The notes under the pieces are model-generated. The model was not told where the DNA came from, searched no databases, and worked only from the letters and a program-made list of their open reading frames with translations. A stretch of DNA of 64,000 bases. Origin: Heliocidaris erythrogramma. Taxonomy: Eukaryota; Echinodermata; Echinoidea; Camarodonta; Echinometridae. The DNA lies in contig CM046858.1 of the NCBI GenBank assembly GCA_025617745.1, forward strand, positions 27,784,453 through 27,848,452, given 5' to 3'. A program made the position numbers and the translations under genes. Numbering within the stretch: the stretch's first letter is position 1; each line of letters starts with the position of its first letter. Positions 33,518 to 43,806 of this stretch are shown piece by piece.

Positions 33518-36500
33518 AGATGAGATAGAGAAACGGAACGTAAGTGAGAATAAAAGAGAGAGTGGAGGGAATATTAGTGGGTGTCGGGTGGGTGTAAGGC
33601 CATCGCCAGGGTTCACCTCCGGGGCGCACCCGGCGCTGGCGACCGTAGCCCGTGGATGTACACTGTACGATTTGCAAATGGTGTGCAGCTCAAGCAGATA
33701 CAACACGAACTTTTTATTCAAACTTTCCTTGGAGGAAACAAGCAGCCGACGTCCAAATTTATTTGTGTTCAATCCACAAATTGTACGCGCTGTGGATACG
33801 TAATCTCGTCTGACTGTCTCTCCTCTCGACCTCCATTTCGTTCGAAAACCGCTATTTTTTTCGTGCCTCTAGACTAGGCATAGACCATAGCATGGAGTAT
33901 CTCAGAAACTGAAACATAGCGTATTGCTGGCAAGCTCAGCTCTCGCCCCTGCGCTGGCAGGCTGTTTACAAATTGTCCGAGCGATTCCGGAAATCTCCGA
34001 ACTTGCCTTAGGTGGGACAGCATAGAAATACACGGGCACCGACGACTGACCGCCTTTAACTGAATGAAAACACAGTATAGCAGTTTCACTTTCAGGCATT
34101 TCCCTACTAAATTTTTATCATACAAATGAGAAGTAATCCAGAAGAGCCTTGAGACATGCAAATTTTAGATTAAATCTGTTCTAGGATTCTTTTTCTTCAC
34201 AAACCTTACAATCAACTACAGGATTCCCCTTCTCACTTACAGATATATCCGGAGAAGTTGCATGAGTCCAGTAATTCCCAGAAGAAAATTCACACTGAAG
34301 AGATTATAGTTCTTGGGTATAATAACAAGAGAGTATCTGGCCCATATCACACCTACATAAAAACAATGGCAAAGAGGCAAGGTCATTATAAATAGCTAAA
34401 ATCAATTGTTTAAATAAGTACATGTACCAGAAGAAAGTTCGCACGGAAGGGTCCAGTTCTTAGAAATAATTACAAAAGAGTATCTGGCCCACACCACACC
34501 TAGGTGAACATAGGGGCAGAGAGGAAAGGTCATAATTTGAATTGACTAAAGAGCAATTAAACATTTGAGAGCAAGATTCAGAAGCATTTCAACATTTCTG
34601 GGAATTGATCCCGCCATGCACATAAATAATGTCCTGTATAGGCAGACAAGGGCTCTGTTATTTACATTTTCAAATTTGTCATTTTCACAGCCTCTGACAA
34701 ACTACATGTACATGTAATCTTAGAGTCATTGAGACTTTGATAATTAACTGTTGTTTCTATAGTGCCTTACTGGTCATCAATAACTGACGGAAGTGCTTAT
34801 GGTGTGTTATTACCCCGGTCATTGAATTCCTTTATGTTTCTGCACTTTACAATGCAAATACATGCTGATCAAACTACAATGACATTCACATCCTACTGGA
34901 TACACTCAACCCCTGGGTAGAGATAAGCAATGTAAAAAAAAATGCCTTTATCAAGGACATAAGTGCTGTGCTGGGGGCTTGAACCCATGACCTTTGCAGT
35001 CTCCTTGTAGTCCGCAAGCACAGACCCTAATTTGACACTTTATCAGAATAATCATTGTCTTGAGAGATGCCTAAACCAGCTACCGACCGGTTGTGTCAAG
35101 GAGTCAGGAGCAGCTATATTACATGGTCTATGGTAGTCTTACAGCACAGACTTTCTTTTACGACTATAAACCAGGGTTTGTGCCTGCAAACTAGTCTCAT
35201 TGCATTAATGAACATGAATCTGAACATACCTGTAGCAGCCAGGGCACCGGACTGCCTAACACTGAGCTTCTCTGCAGGACGAGTATAGTCAGCAATACCA
35301 GCAAAAACAAGGCACTGAGGACAAAATAAGAAGGGTACCAAATATTCCTCATGATTGTCAGCTACGAGTGAGAATTGTAGAGAGTTTAATTGCATTATGC
35401 AGGTGATGTAAAGAATATGAACATGCACAATGCCTACATGTACAGTGTATTTGTACATAAATTCTTTTCTATCTTCACCAATGGGGATTTGAATATTGAA
35501 ACTCTTTGCAATATCAACATCCACAGAGGAGCACAAATTTTGCACAAATTAAACACTTTATATTACTTTTATTGTTTACTATTAAACAAAGAAGCATAGA
35601 CAGCACCATGCTTTACTCCATATACCTCGTTCCATTTACCTTAAAATTCATGCACTTCACCATGTAAACCCTGTAAAAGACCATTTATCTTCTTTGCTAT
35701 AATTTCGTTTAAACTGAACAACAGCATTTGTGAAGTTGCACAACTATTCATAACTATTTACATGTAAGTACCCCAAATAATCAACATTTTCTTTGCTATT
35801 GGTTGAACTTTTTTAAAAATTAAGAACCCCAGCATAGTACATGAATGTCAAGTTGTTTAAATGTTCAAGTACACTAGCACAAAATAAGCAACACTTACCC
35901 ATTTGAAAGTAGGAGCCCAAAAGTGAATAGTTTTTAGTCCTATTTCGTGTAAAATAAAAATTAAACAAAAAGATTGCTTTTACTGTGACACTACAGTCAT
36001 AAATGTATTTCCATTAAGACAAGTCAAACCAGCATGACATATCAAAGAAAAAATAATTTTCTGTTAAAGACAAACATAATTTTGAGTTTTCAAGGGGAAT
36101 TTGACAGCATTCAAGTATTCATCCAATAACAGTGTGTCTCCAACAATGGACTTCACTTTTACAACGGACAGGGGAGCATTTCATCAAGCGTTTTGTCAGT
36201 GATTTTTACTGACAAATTTGCTCTCAGCCAATCAGATGCAAGGATTACAGTAGCTTATAATAACAGTTGTCGGCAAAAATCACTGATGAAACGTTCCCCA
36301 GGTCTTACACAATGTGCATACACTTCATTAACTTCAGAATAGGGAAATACATGTAGATCATCATAAATTCTTAACTCAAACAGAGCTGAATGCTCTCTGA
36401 TATCTCAAAGACAAATCCAAATGGGATTATGCCTAGGAGTTTTGCCGAGTGTGATACACGTATGTGAACTGAACATACGCATCACTTTGGAATTCCACCA

Positions 36501-37719
36501 GAGATGAGTTCAGTAATCACTATTAACTCTTTCAGGACAGGAATTATTTAAGGGCTAAATCGATGACATTTTGTTCTTTAAAAATGGCAACAATAATATT
36601 TTTCTTTTAGTGCTACACGGTTCTAATAATGTGTAATGTCTTTGAAAGCAATAAAACATTGTTAGAAATTTTGCCAAAAGTTGAAAAAATTGCCAGTTTT
36701 GATAAAAAAATGATTTTGAACCGGTTGCTCAATATGTTGCCAATTTAAGGATTTCAAAGCTATTTCTTGTTTATAAAATTCCTGGCATCAAATGCAATAT
36801 GGTCATGCAACAAATATGGACATAGTGTGTGCAAAAAATTTTGCCCTCTCTTCTCATTCACTTGTATGTTTTTTAGAGCTCTTTAATAATCAAAAGTTAC
36901 TGCGCCAAACCACAAAATGTGGTCAATTGTATTATTGACCCCAAAGGGTTACGCAAATTGTGATGCAAAAACACAAAGCAACTTCCAAAACTAAAGCCAG
37001 CCAACCATTCTTTCTATGGGAATAACCCCAAGTGAAATTGGGCTTGGCATTCAACAGGTTAATTCAGTAATCATCTAAAAATACAAAATGGCAAAACTTC
37101 CTACTCATACAATGTACAAAAAGCACCATCACACAATTCTGGATTTTGTGGTTTGGCTGACTTTGGTACCTACATGTAATACTTAAATGAGTCATAGTCC
37201 TAAAAAGTATACCAATTAGCATGAGCAGCGAGAACCCAAAACTCCTGCACAATATGCCCATTATTTTCCTTGCTTTATGACATGTTGTTTAATTTTAAAG
37301 CCTGTTGCTTGATTTTAATATGCATTAAAATCTCTGAGTGCCAGCACACTGACAAAGTCTAAGCCACTACTTTGCTCATACACATACTATCTTTTCAACT
37401 TTTCAGTAAATTTTGACAACTTTAATTTTAGTTTAATTAATATTTTAAAATAAATTATATTGGAACAGTGACATACAAACATACATGCATATGTATATAA
37501 AGTTGCCCATTTTAAAATATCAATTCCATGCCCCTTGTCATTATTACCTGCGGGGTGGTTCCACAATGGCTTGAGTTTATTCGGAAGTACAAGCTCTATC
37601 TTAGCATCTAGACTGGCCCAGCGAGAAGCGGGTCGAGGAGCAGCATCGGCGAGGCCACGATGCTGCTGCCGTGAGAGGGATCTAACGCATGTCAGAAGTG
37701 CATGTTTACGGCTTGCCAT
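27825..37719 (-). CDS. MPC2: mitochondrial pyruvate carrier subunit 2 (complete, 5 exons)
   Basis: Coding exons on the minus strand are 37719-37548, 35939-35899, 35314-35230, 34352-34241 and 27927-27825 (stop at 27825-27827). They total 513 nt, or 170 residues, with consistent phases. MPC2 pairs with MPC1 in the inner mitochondrial membrane to import pyruvate. Diagnostic stretches are LKPLWNHPAG, IHFWAPTFKW, FAGIADYTRPAEKLSVRQSG and RYSLVIIPKN, all close to human MPC2. The product is longer than the human ~127 residues. It has an Arg-rich N-terminal extension of about 35 residues and a 34-residue C-terminal tail with six alanines encoded by a GCA run, ending PAVTQA. In the active exon 4 the usual PKNW reads PKNY. 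Intron 4 (6.3 kb) contains a DNA transposon. Family call is very firm; the two ends are less certain. Confidence 0.95.
28227..28379. mobile_element. foldback MITE, TTTCATAAAACTTGTTAT type
   Basis: The ends CAGGGCCCCCATTTCATAAA and TTTATGAAACTGGGCCCTG are inverted repeats with ACTTGTTATCAATAACAG inner arms. The interior (CAATCAGATTCGAGAAGTTC) resembles the GCGTTTCATCAAG family. It lies in MPC2 intron 4, left of the TTAA transposon. Confidence 0.7.
29146..29596. mobile_element. 451-bp DNA transposon with ~100-bp inverted repeats and 9-bp target duplication
   Basis: Nearly identical arms of about 100 bases begin TAGACCGAAATTTTCTGTCT (left) and invert at the right end. Both sides carry ATTCAAAAC (29137-29145 and 29597-29605), a clean 9-bp target duplication. 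High arm identity suggests recent insertion. It occupies almost the whole intron between exons 1 and 2 of the ballast-like gene. A 9-bp duplication fits Mutator-like better than hAT (8 bp) elements. Confidence 0.85.
30189..30866 (+). repeat. pair of ~40-bp direct repeats 637 bases apart
   Basis: CAGTAATGTTTGAATGTATA followed by CACACATGTATGTATGTAT occurs at about 30189-30228 and again at about 30826-30866, directly before the SINE. The second copy is inside the ballast-like exon. It could be a duplicative patch from gene conversion or part of the inserted unit. Confidence 0.7.
30874..31094 (+). mobile_element. tRNA-derived SINE
   Basis: The head has an A box (TGGCTCAGTCAGTAGAGCG) and a B box-like GGTTAGAACCT at tRNA spacing, with a Val(CAC)-like anticodon arm (CGCCTCACAATCGGGAGG). 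The body ends CGCCTGACGGTGGACTGTAC, then CTGAAGAAGAAAAAAA. It splits the ballast-like domain between QHYK and HHGYLGAGN. A 3' fragment of the same family lies on the minus strand at 60487-60571. Confidence 0.8.
33138..33545 (+). repeat. duplicated GA-rich block
   Basis: AACAAGGGAGAAAAATTATC followed by AAGGTCATGAGAGA at 33138-33226 recurs at 33434-33545 as AACAAGGGAGATAAATTATC. The second copy has an expanded (GA)n run at 33479-33512. It lies inside the TTAA transposon. Confidence 0.7.
34427..34537 (-). pseudogene. decayed partial copy of MPC2 exon 4
   Basis: The stretch matches 34277-34391 (exon 4 plus its upstream intron) in tandem, about 75 bases upstream of the real exon. The acceptor is kept, and the frame reads VVWARYSFVIISKNW. 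A 2-base deletion then shifts the frame before the LLGITGLMQLL segment, which is absent. The copy keeps the ancestral-looking NW where the active exon has NY. No donor follows at the expected place, so it is probably skipped. Confidence 0.8.
36171..36302. mobile_element. foldback MITE, GCGTTTCATCAAG family, third copy
   Basis: GGGGAGCATTTCATCAAGCG at the left is mirrored by GATGAAACGTTCCCC at the right. The interior holds AGCCAATCAGATGCAAGGAT, the inverse of the interior at 17084-17231. It lies in MPC2 intron 1. Confidence 0.75.
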
Positions 37720-39073
37720 ATCACTGGAACAATACTGAACAGAACACAGAAGTACAAGGAAAGAAATATTGAAGTCCCGGAAACCATTCATTGGTTTTTA
37801 GTGATCACTTTAAGACTTGTTCACAAATGATGTGGGAGCATCCTTGTATAGTGGTTCATTTACTTGACTCTCAAATAAAAGATTGAGGGATCAAATCTCT
37901 GCCTGGTGCATATGCCCTTAGACAAGGCATTTTATCTACAGTTGTCTCTCTCCACCCAGGTGGTAAATGGGTACCTGGCAGGATATATTCCCTGAAATGC
38001 ACCATTGGCCTCTTACAGCTGCCAGAGCTAAAGCTAGGGCATATGGACGTCATATCATGTAACTCGATACACGTGGTTTACAAGAACGATTCATTATTTA
38101 TTATTATGCGATAAAACACCTCAAAAAGCTGAAGTGGCAAAATAAAAGTGTAGTGCACCTCACATTCCTTTTTCTCATAACACATTCATATACATGTAGA
38201 TGAGTGAATATATGCTCAGAGGCCTCTGTTACAAGCTTTTTTCTCGCACTCATTTGCCATTTACTTACACAAAACAGTTGTCATTTTGTCACAACAATTT
38301 ACTTCATCATGTGTGAACAAGATTTACAGTTTAGCAGGTTAAAAAAAAAGATTGCTCATACATTCTCCAAAGTTTTGATTGGCATTCATCAGCTTACAAA
38401 ATAATTCCCCACCCCTTCAAAGAAAATCAAACTGTAGCAGGGAACAAACTTTAATATCAACAGAAGAAAAATGTATATCTCCATTGTTTCAATTTGACCT
38501 TGCCCACATATTATCAATATTAGTACTGAACAATACTGGATCAAGTGGAATCAGGGTAAAATAATTCTAAACAGTTGACTGACCAGTTTTCACATTAAAA
38601 TTTGTTTAATGATAATCCTGAGTGCATGAAATTTGTACAAAAAAAGCTTTAATATCAGAAAATATTATGATAAGCTATCATCCATTCTATGATTTCCATT
38701 GTCTATCATGACTCATAACTCAAATTGACCTTTAAAACTTCAGTTCATGAACCTCTAAACTACTAATTAAACACAATTATCTCTTCAAAAATCATACTTG
38801 GCATTGTCAAAGACCTGGTACAATGTCATGCCTCAGTAGGAGATTTATACATGTACCTTGACAAATGTCCATTCCATGATTATTTTTCAAAGTTTGTTTC
38901 AACGATGCACTTACTTTCTGCAAAGTACATGGAGAGGGTAACAACGTAGGACGGTTTTGGGTTTATCTTTAAGCTCATTCAAATTAGGTCAGCTTTCATC
39001 ACAATATGCAAGTCATGCAGATCATGCATTGTTTATTTGTCAAATGGTTTACTACTGGCTATCTGCAACATTA
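37720..39073. other. MPC2 upstream region, no gene seen
   Basis: It should hold the MPC2 5' UTR and promoter on the minus strand, but no TATA box or clear initiator was recognised. The ORFs here look random. Confidence 0.4.
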
Positions 39074-39707
39074 ATGCCTAGTTTACATTTGGCTTACGAT
39101 TAGCGTACGGAGCCCGTACTCTGCCCGTATCCCTCTATCCGTGCGGCCTCCGTGAGGAGGCAGGCGGCGACCGTAAGAGTTCCGTACTGATTCACGGGCT
39201 CCGCAGCCTCTACGATTTTGTTTCGCGCTGATCATGCAGCAAACGCACAATTTTTTGGTAAACATGGAGGCAAAAAAATTTGTACGGAGATTGTAAACTC
39301 GCGGGACATTCACACGGCCATCGCACAGCTATCGCAAGTTTGCCGCTCGCTGCCCGTGCAGTACCCGTGATATTGAGCAGTCATCCCGCGGCAACCCCAC
39401 AGCTCCCGCACCATGGCCGTGCAGCCACCTTGAGACGGGCCAAACATTTTCAGATGGGCTCCATACGATTTCTGTGTATAGGCTTCGGTGACTGCACGGC
39501 AACTGCACTAAAATTGCACGATTTCCGAGCAGCCTCTGTACGGATTTGCCTCGGCCTGCCCTCGAGAGCCAATATAAGAAATGCCACGATGCTCGTAGAT
39601 AATGTAAACACAAACACCATAGCCCGCAGCCACAATTTCCCCAAAATCGCAAGGAAAATCGTAGGCCAATTTATCGTACGGCGCCGGGGCAAATGTAAAC
39701 TAGGCAT
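39074..39707. mobile_element. CpG-rich 634-bp inverted-repeat element
   Basis: ATGCCTAGTTTACATTTG at 39074-39091 is perfectly inverted at 39690-39707. The interior is unusually CpG-rich for this window and crowded with CCGTAC/CCGTGC/CCGTATC-like words, for example GCGTACGGAGCCCGTACTC. The 170-residue open frame at 39280-39792 has no recognisable domain and is probably a by-product. A target duplication is not clear: TAATG occurs on both sides but leaves unequal ends. Confidence 0.65.
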
Positions 39708-40929
39708 GAGTAATGTGTGTACATGTACACTACATGTATACATTGTAGCTGTCTGTTATCTAATCTATCATATGTGTACCCTTTCCAGTTGACTCAATGT
39801 CTGCAGCATGTGACATACAAACACATGATCTTCACCTCAATTAGACCTTTGAATTATGATAACCTTGCTCAAACAATACAGGTTTTATGTTTCCAGTTCT
39901 CACCTCTTTGGAAACTACCTTAATATACAAGCTAGACAAGGACTGTCTTAACTCATCCTCATTCATACATGTACCTCATTTACACTGAAATGAATTATAA
40001 AATTTGTTATGTGTATGTTCATAATGTGAGCCACTCATTCATTGATAATTGTGATAACCTCCAACGAGAGGTCACATCAGGGCCTAAATTGCATTTTAAG
40101 TACTTAAAAGGAATCCAATCCTGATGGCAAGTTACTTTGACGGAAAGTACAAATTCGCAGACACTGGTTCCCTATAGTTTCATTATATTGATCTACAATG
40201 TAGCCCTTGGCCCTGGCCTCGTGGTACAAGTCCATCACCTCATTCTCAGCAACTCATATTCACCACATACACTCATTTCAGACAGGACATTTTTTGACAG
40301 GAAACCTTCTGCTTACTTAATATTATGTTAGGCAGCTAAGATCTAACAGTAACACAACAAATAGGGTAACTTCCTAGTTTTTACCATGTTTACAATTAGC
40401 AAACACGTCACTCCAGGCCAAAAAATATAAGTAACTAGGTCTACAATGTAGATGAAGTTAAAGTGGATAAATACGTAAGTTACAACTTTAATAACTTACT
40501 TTTAGTTTTATCTTTCACGACTTCAAAGTTCTGCTGAACTTTTAGTGTTGATCGTAATGTACGGGCCCTTTTGCCTGTGCTTAAGCACTCCCCCTACTGT
40601 CTTGACTATGGGAGGCTTCTGTCTGTTTAGGAGGAGAGCCTCAAACATCTAAAAGACAGATTTTTCTGTCTAGCCAAGGCAAGCCCAATCCTAGGCCTTC
40701 CTTTACTTGGTACATGTATTTATGCCACAGCTGTGTGATGGTCTTGTCCTTATCCTACCGAAAACCCACTCAAAGCCAAACTTTAAGGCCTTTGCCTACA
40801 TCATGCATGTCCAACATTACTGTTGCAGCAGTCCAAAACAGGCAACAAAAATTGCTCTAAGCAAGATTTAATTTTCTTAAATTTTGCTAGATTACCTGAT
40901 TCTGGGACTCTTCAAAGTGCAACTCTTAA

Positions 40930-41537
40930 AGGGAAATCCAACCTTAATGGCAAGTTGCTCTGAATGAAAGAGGAAAAATCAGAGAAGCAGATTGGTGAAA
41001 GTTTGAACGAAATCGGACAAGCAATATTAAAGAAAGTTATGAATTTTTGAAAGTTGTCACTATACATATGGGAATTTCAAATTGGCCGAATAGGTAATGT
41101 CACTGTGATGTAGTTGCGGACAACTCCCCCATTCGCTCCAACACACAAAATGACTAAAATGTCATTTTTTTTCAAAATGTATTTACTCAGTAGGATCTTT
41201 TTCTTTCATCATGAGGACCTACAATATGCTATCTCCAATATATATTTTGAGTACTGCCCCGAGGGTAAAGGCGCTTTGGAGAAAACTGCAAATTAATGAT
41301 AGTTTTGTGTACGACAAACGGAAGAGTTGTCCACAAGTATGTCACAATCAACTCACCAAATTGCCAATTTGAGATTCGCATCTAGATGTAAAGTTAGTGA
41401 TCTCATTTTTCAAACATCCATAAGTTAACTTTCTTATTCCTTGTCCGATTTCTTTCAAACTTTCCCCAACCTGTTTTTTATATTTTTCTGCTTTCATACA
41501 AATCATCTTATTAATATTACCAAGGTTGGGTTGACCT
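40930..41537. mobile_element. 608-bp TTAA-flanked inverted-repeat element
   Basis: The left end AGGGAAATCCAACCTTAATG and right end GGTTGGGTTGACCT are inverted and flanked by TTAA (40926-40929 and 41538-41541). Long imperfect arms (GAAAGTTATGAATTTTTGAA versus its inverse near 41420) fold back. It is related in layout and ends to 12169-12768. Confidence 0.7.
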
Positions 41538-41939
41538 TTAACTTTAGTATGAATACGGTACTCAGCTGTGCCACAAATTTGGGGGTTCAGACCGATGAAA
41601 GTGAAATTTTAAATAATTACATGTAACTTAGTAAGTTAGGCTTAGTTTCCTCTCATGTATGAATGATCTAGACTGGAAAAGGGCCCACAATACACACAAA
41701 AGCTATTGAAGCCTTTCACCCGTAAAAGCTATTGTGGAGTACCGTACATAGTGCATATGGACAACAAGCTTAACTTATATTAAATATTAGGCTAAAAACT
41801 AGGACCTAGGCCTAATTTAAGTGAAAAAGAATTGAATGAGCTTAACTTTTAAAATTTAATTTTAAGTTGTAAATATTTGTATTGTAAATAATTTGTATTA
41901 TAATGTAAATAGCACTCGAATGGACGTAAACTGCGGTCA

Positions 41940-41940
<1 letters not shown>

Positions 41941-41976
<36 letters not shown>

Positions 41977-42035
41977 TATAGTATGCAAGAATCTTCAGTC
42001 AAATCGAAGAGAGGCAGACTTAATCTGAAGAAGAA
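41941..42035 (+). repeat. (CA)n microsatellite and retroelement-like (GAA)n tail
   Basis: A CA repeat at 41941-41973 is followed by AAGAATCTTCAGTCAAATCG and then TAATCTGAAGAAGAAGAAG. A similar AGAATCTTCATTCAAAATGA followed by a GAA-rich end occurs at about 29931-29990. These look like 3' ends of one retroposon family; evidence is thin. Confidence 0.35.
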
Positions 42036-42354
42036 GAAGAACTTGCCGAAAACCTGATGATAATGGACACGACAGGTGCATGCTTCACCGCCTATAGGTC
42101 AGGCGTGACAAGCAGCGAAGATCCGCTGGTCGCTGTGCGGCGGCCAGGTCAGGTAAACTTACTTTGTGACAATACACAGTTACGTTACACATTTATTTTG
42201 TTAAATACTTAAAAACTTCAAAGGCTTACCTAGAAATTGAAGTCGGCAAAACTTCTTGAACGGAGAAACAGTAAAATGAAGACAATTAGGGACAAATCAA
42301 AGAATATCACGCCGCGCCAGAGTGAGTTGATCGATCTAGTACCGATATTCTCAT

Positions 42355-42364
42355 GCGCATGCGC
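42355..42364. promoter_or_regulatory. palindromic GCGCATGCGC, NRF-1-like site
   Basis: GCGCATGCGC matches the core of the NRF-1 site (YGCGCAYGCGCR). It lies in a GC-richer patch 4.6 kb upstream of the MPC2 start codon. A role for it is not established. Confidence 0.3.
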
Positions 42365-42429
42365 TGCACAAGCACGAGTACGATGCATGCATGTTAATGT
42401 TACAACTTACATGTATTTTTGGAGGGGAA

Positions 42430-42482
42430 GAAGGAGGGGGTTCGAACCCGGGACCTCCCGTTTACGAGGACCGTGCCGAACA
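42430..42482 (-). repeat. 3' half of a tRNA-Thr(CGT)-like sequence
   Basis: On the minus strand, CGGTCCTCGTAAACGGGAGG followed by TCCCGGGTTCGAACCC reads as an anticodon arm with CGT plus a T arm with an intact B box. The A box, D arm and acceptor stem are missing, so it is a fragment or SINE relic rather than a working tRNA. Confidence 0.55.
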
Positions 42483-43479
42483 GAACTTTTTTCATACTAA
42501 TTTGCGGATATAACTTTAATTGAAATAAAACTTGTAAAAAAAAATCCCGGGAAAAATTGCTATCCCCCTTTCTGACAATTTATATCTGAATCCGCCCGCG
42601 TGAATGTTCTTATGATATAGAGCAAATTCCCGAGCAAATTGCCACCCATTTAATCGGACTCCGAGGTCTGGAACAATTCAGCGTTCATGTAGAGACCCCC
42701 TCCCCGGCCCCCTCCCCCTCTTATAATTATTATTGCATTGAAATAAATCTGAAATGTATATAACCATCAATGATACTTAATGCATAAATTATAAAGAATC
42801 AAACTTGTCCAAACACTTTCAATCGAAACGCAATGAGGAAGTTTGTTAGCTCGTGAGCGTTGATTGCTAATTTATGACACTACAATGGATAAAATGTAAA
42901 ATTAAATCAAAAGCATAATTTGCAAATGATGAATAGATGGCCTTGGATGAAAGGAAATCTGTCGTCTTAACACGCTCCCCATAAGGGGCCTAAAAAAATC
43001 ACTATTATAGCTCGATCCGGTGTCATTTGTTTCGGCCCCTCTTCCCCGAAGCCACTTTGGTCATTCTATACCAATTACTTCAATCCCCACCCCCTTCGTT
43101 TATCAATTTCTTCTTAAGCCAATGCAGCTTTACACATGATCATTTTTGAAATATTTCAGAATCAGTCATATTTTATTGATTCGGTTCACAAAACACATAA
43201 TACAATAAGACTTTTATATAACTGACACATGTACATATGTCATTAGCTTGAGCAAAATAATGTTTGGTGTATCAGAATGAACAAATCAACAGTTAGTACA
43301 ATAAACTATAAATCAAAAAGAGGTAATACGCAATACTAGTTTTCATATAGTGGCAAGAGCCCGGGGGCAAGAGAGTTATTTTCTTTTTGTAATAGACAGT
43401 TTTTCTTTAGAAGTAAGGAGCATCCTTTTAAATCAAGCAATGCTTGTTTTTCGGTCTTATAATTTGTATCACTTGATCT

Positions 43480-43806
43480 TGGAAAAACCAGAAGCAGTAT
43501 CAGAAACATCTATGTTGGCGTTGTCTACTACCCTCCTGCAGCACCATTCAGCGCACAACTTTTAGAGCATATTCAACATGTCATCGACCATATTCGAACC
43601 ATAGATGTCTCTGCAGTCATCATTCTCCTCGGAGACTTTAATGATCTTCAGACCGAATCCTTAACAAGTGATTTGGACCTCACACAGATTATACAGTTTC
43701 CTACCCGTAAAGATGCAATCCTGGACAAAGTTTTCACCAACTCAGCTAGCCTCTTAAACCCACCAAGTAGACTCGCCCCCTTGGAAACAGCGACCATTGC
43801 TCCATC
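43480..43806 (+). pseudogene. LINE endonuclease fragment
   Basis: The frame reads RNIYVGVVYYPPAAP, then IILLGDFNDL, the GDFN motif of APE-type LINE endonucleases. It should join the RT frame through APLGNSDHCSIL, a standard motif. One base is missing in the C-run at about 43777-43781 (CTCGCCCCCTTGG), which ends this frame at about 43814. The two frames together show that a single deletion broke the ORF. Confidence 0.8.

Larger units (their letters stand above)
28741..34055. mobile_element. 5.3-kb TTAA-flanked DNA transposon carrying a P2X7-ballast-like gene
   Basis: The left end AGGCGGTCAGTCGCCGGT (28741-28758) and inverted right end AGGCGGTCAGTCGTCGGT (34055-34038) match at 17 of 18 bases. 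Both are flanked by TTAA (28737-28740 and 34056-34059). TTAA duplication is typical of Kolobok and piggyBac superfamilies; AGG ends and no CCC start speak against piggyBac. The only coding content recognised is the broken CXC/ballast gene at 29021-31236. No transposase was identified, so it may be non-autonomous or decayed. Inside are a 451-bp inverted-repeat element, a SINE and duplicated GA-rich blocks (33138-33226 and 33434-33545). The whole unit sits in MPC2 intron 4. Confidence 0.7.

Noticed and set aside
39280-39792. 170-residue ORF as a real gene
   Set aside because: It lies mostly inside the CpG-rich inverted-repeat element; CpG-rich sequence has few stop codons and no domain is visible.
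42430-42482. A functional tRNA-Thr gene
   Set aside because: Only the 3' half is present; no A box or acceptor stem.
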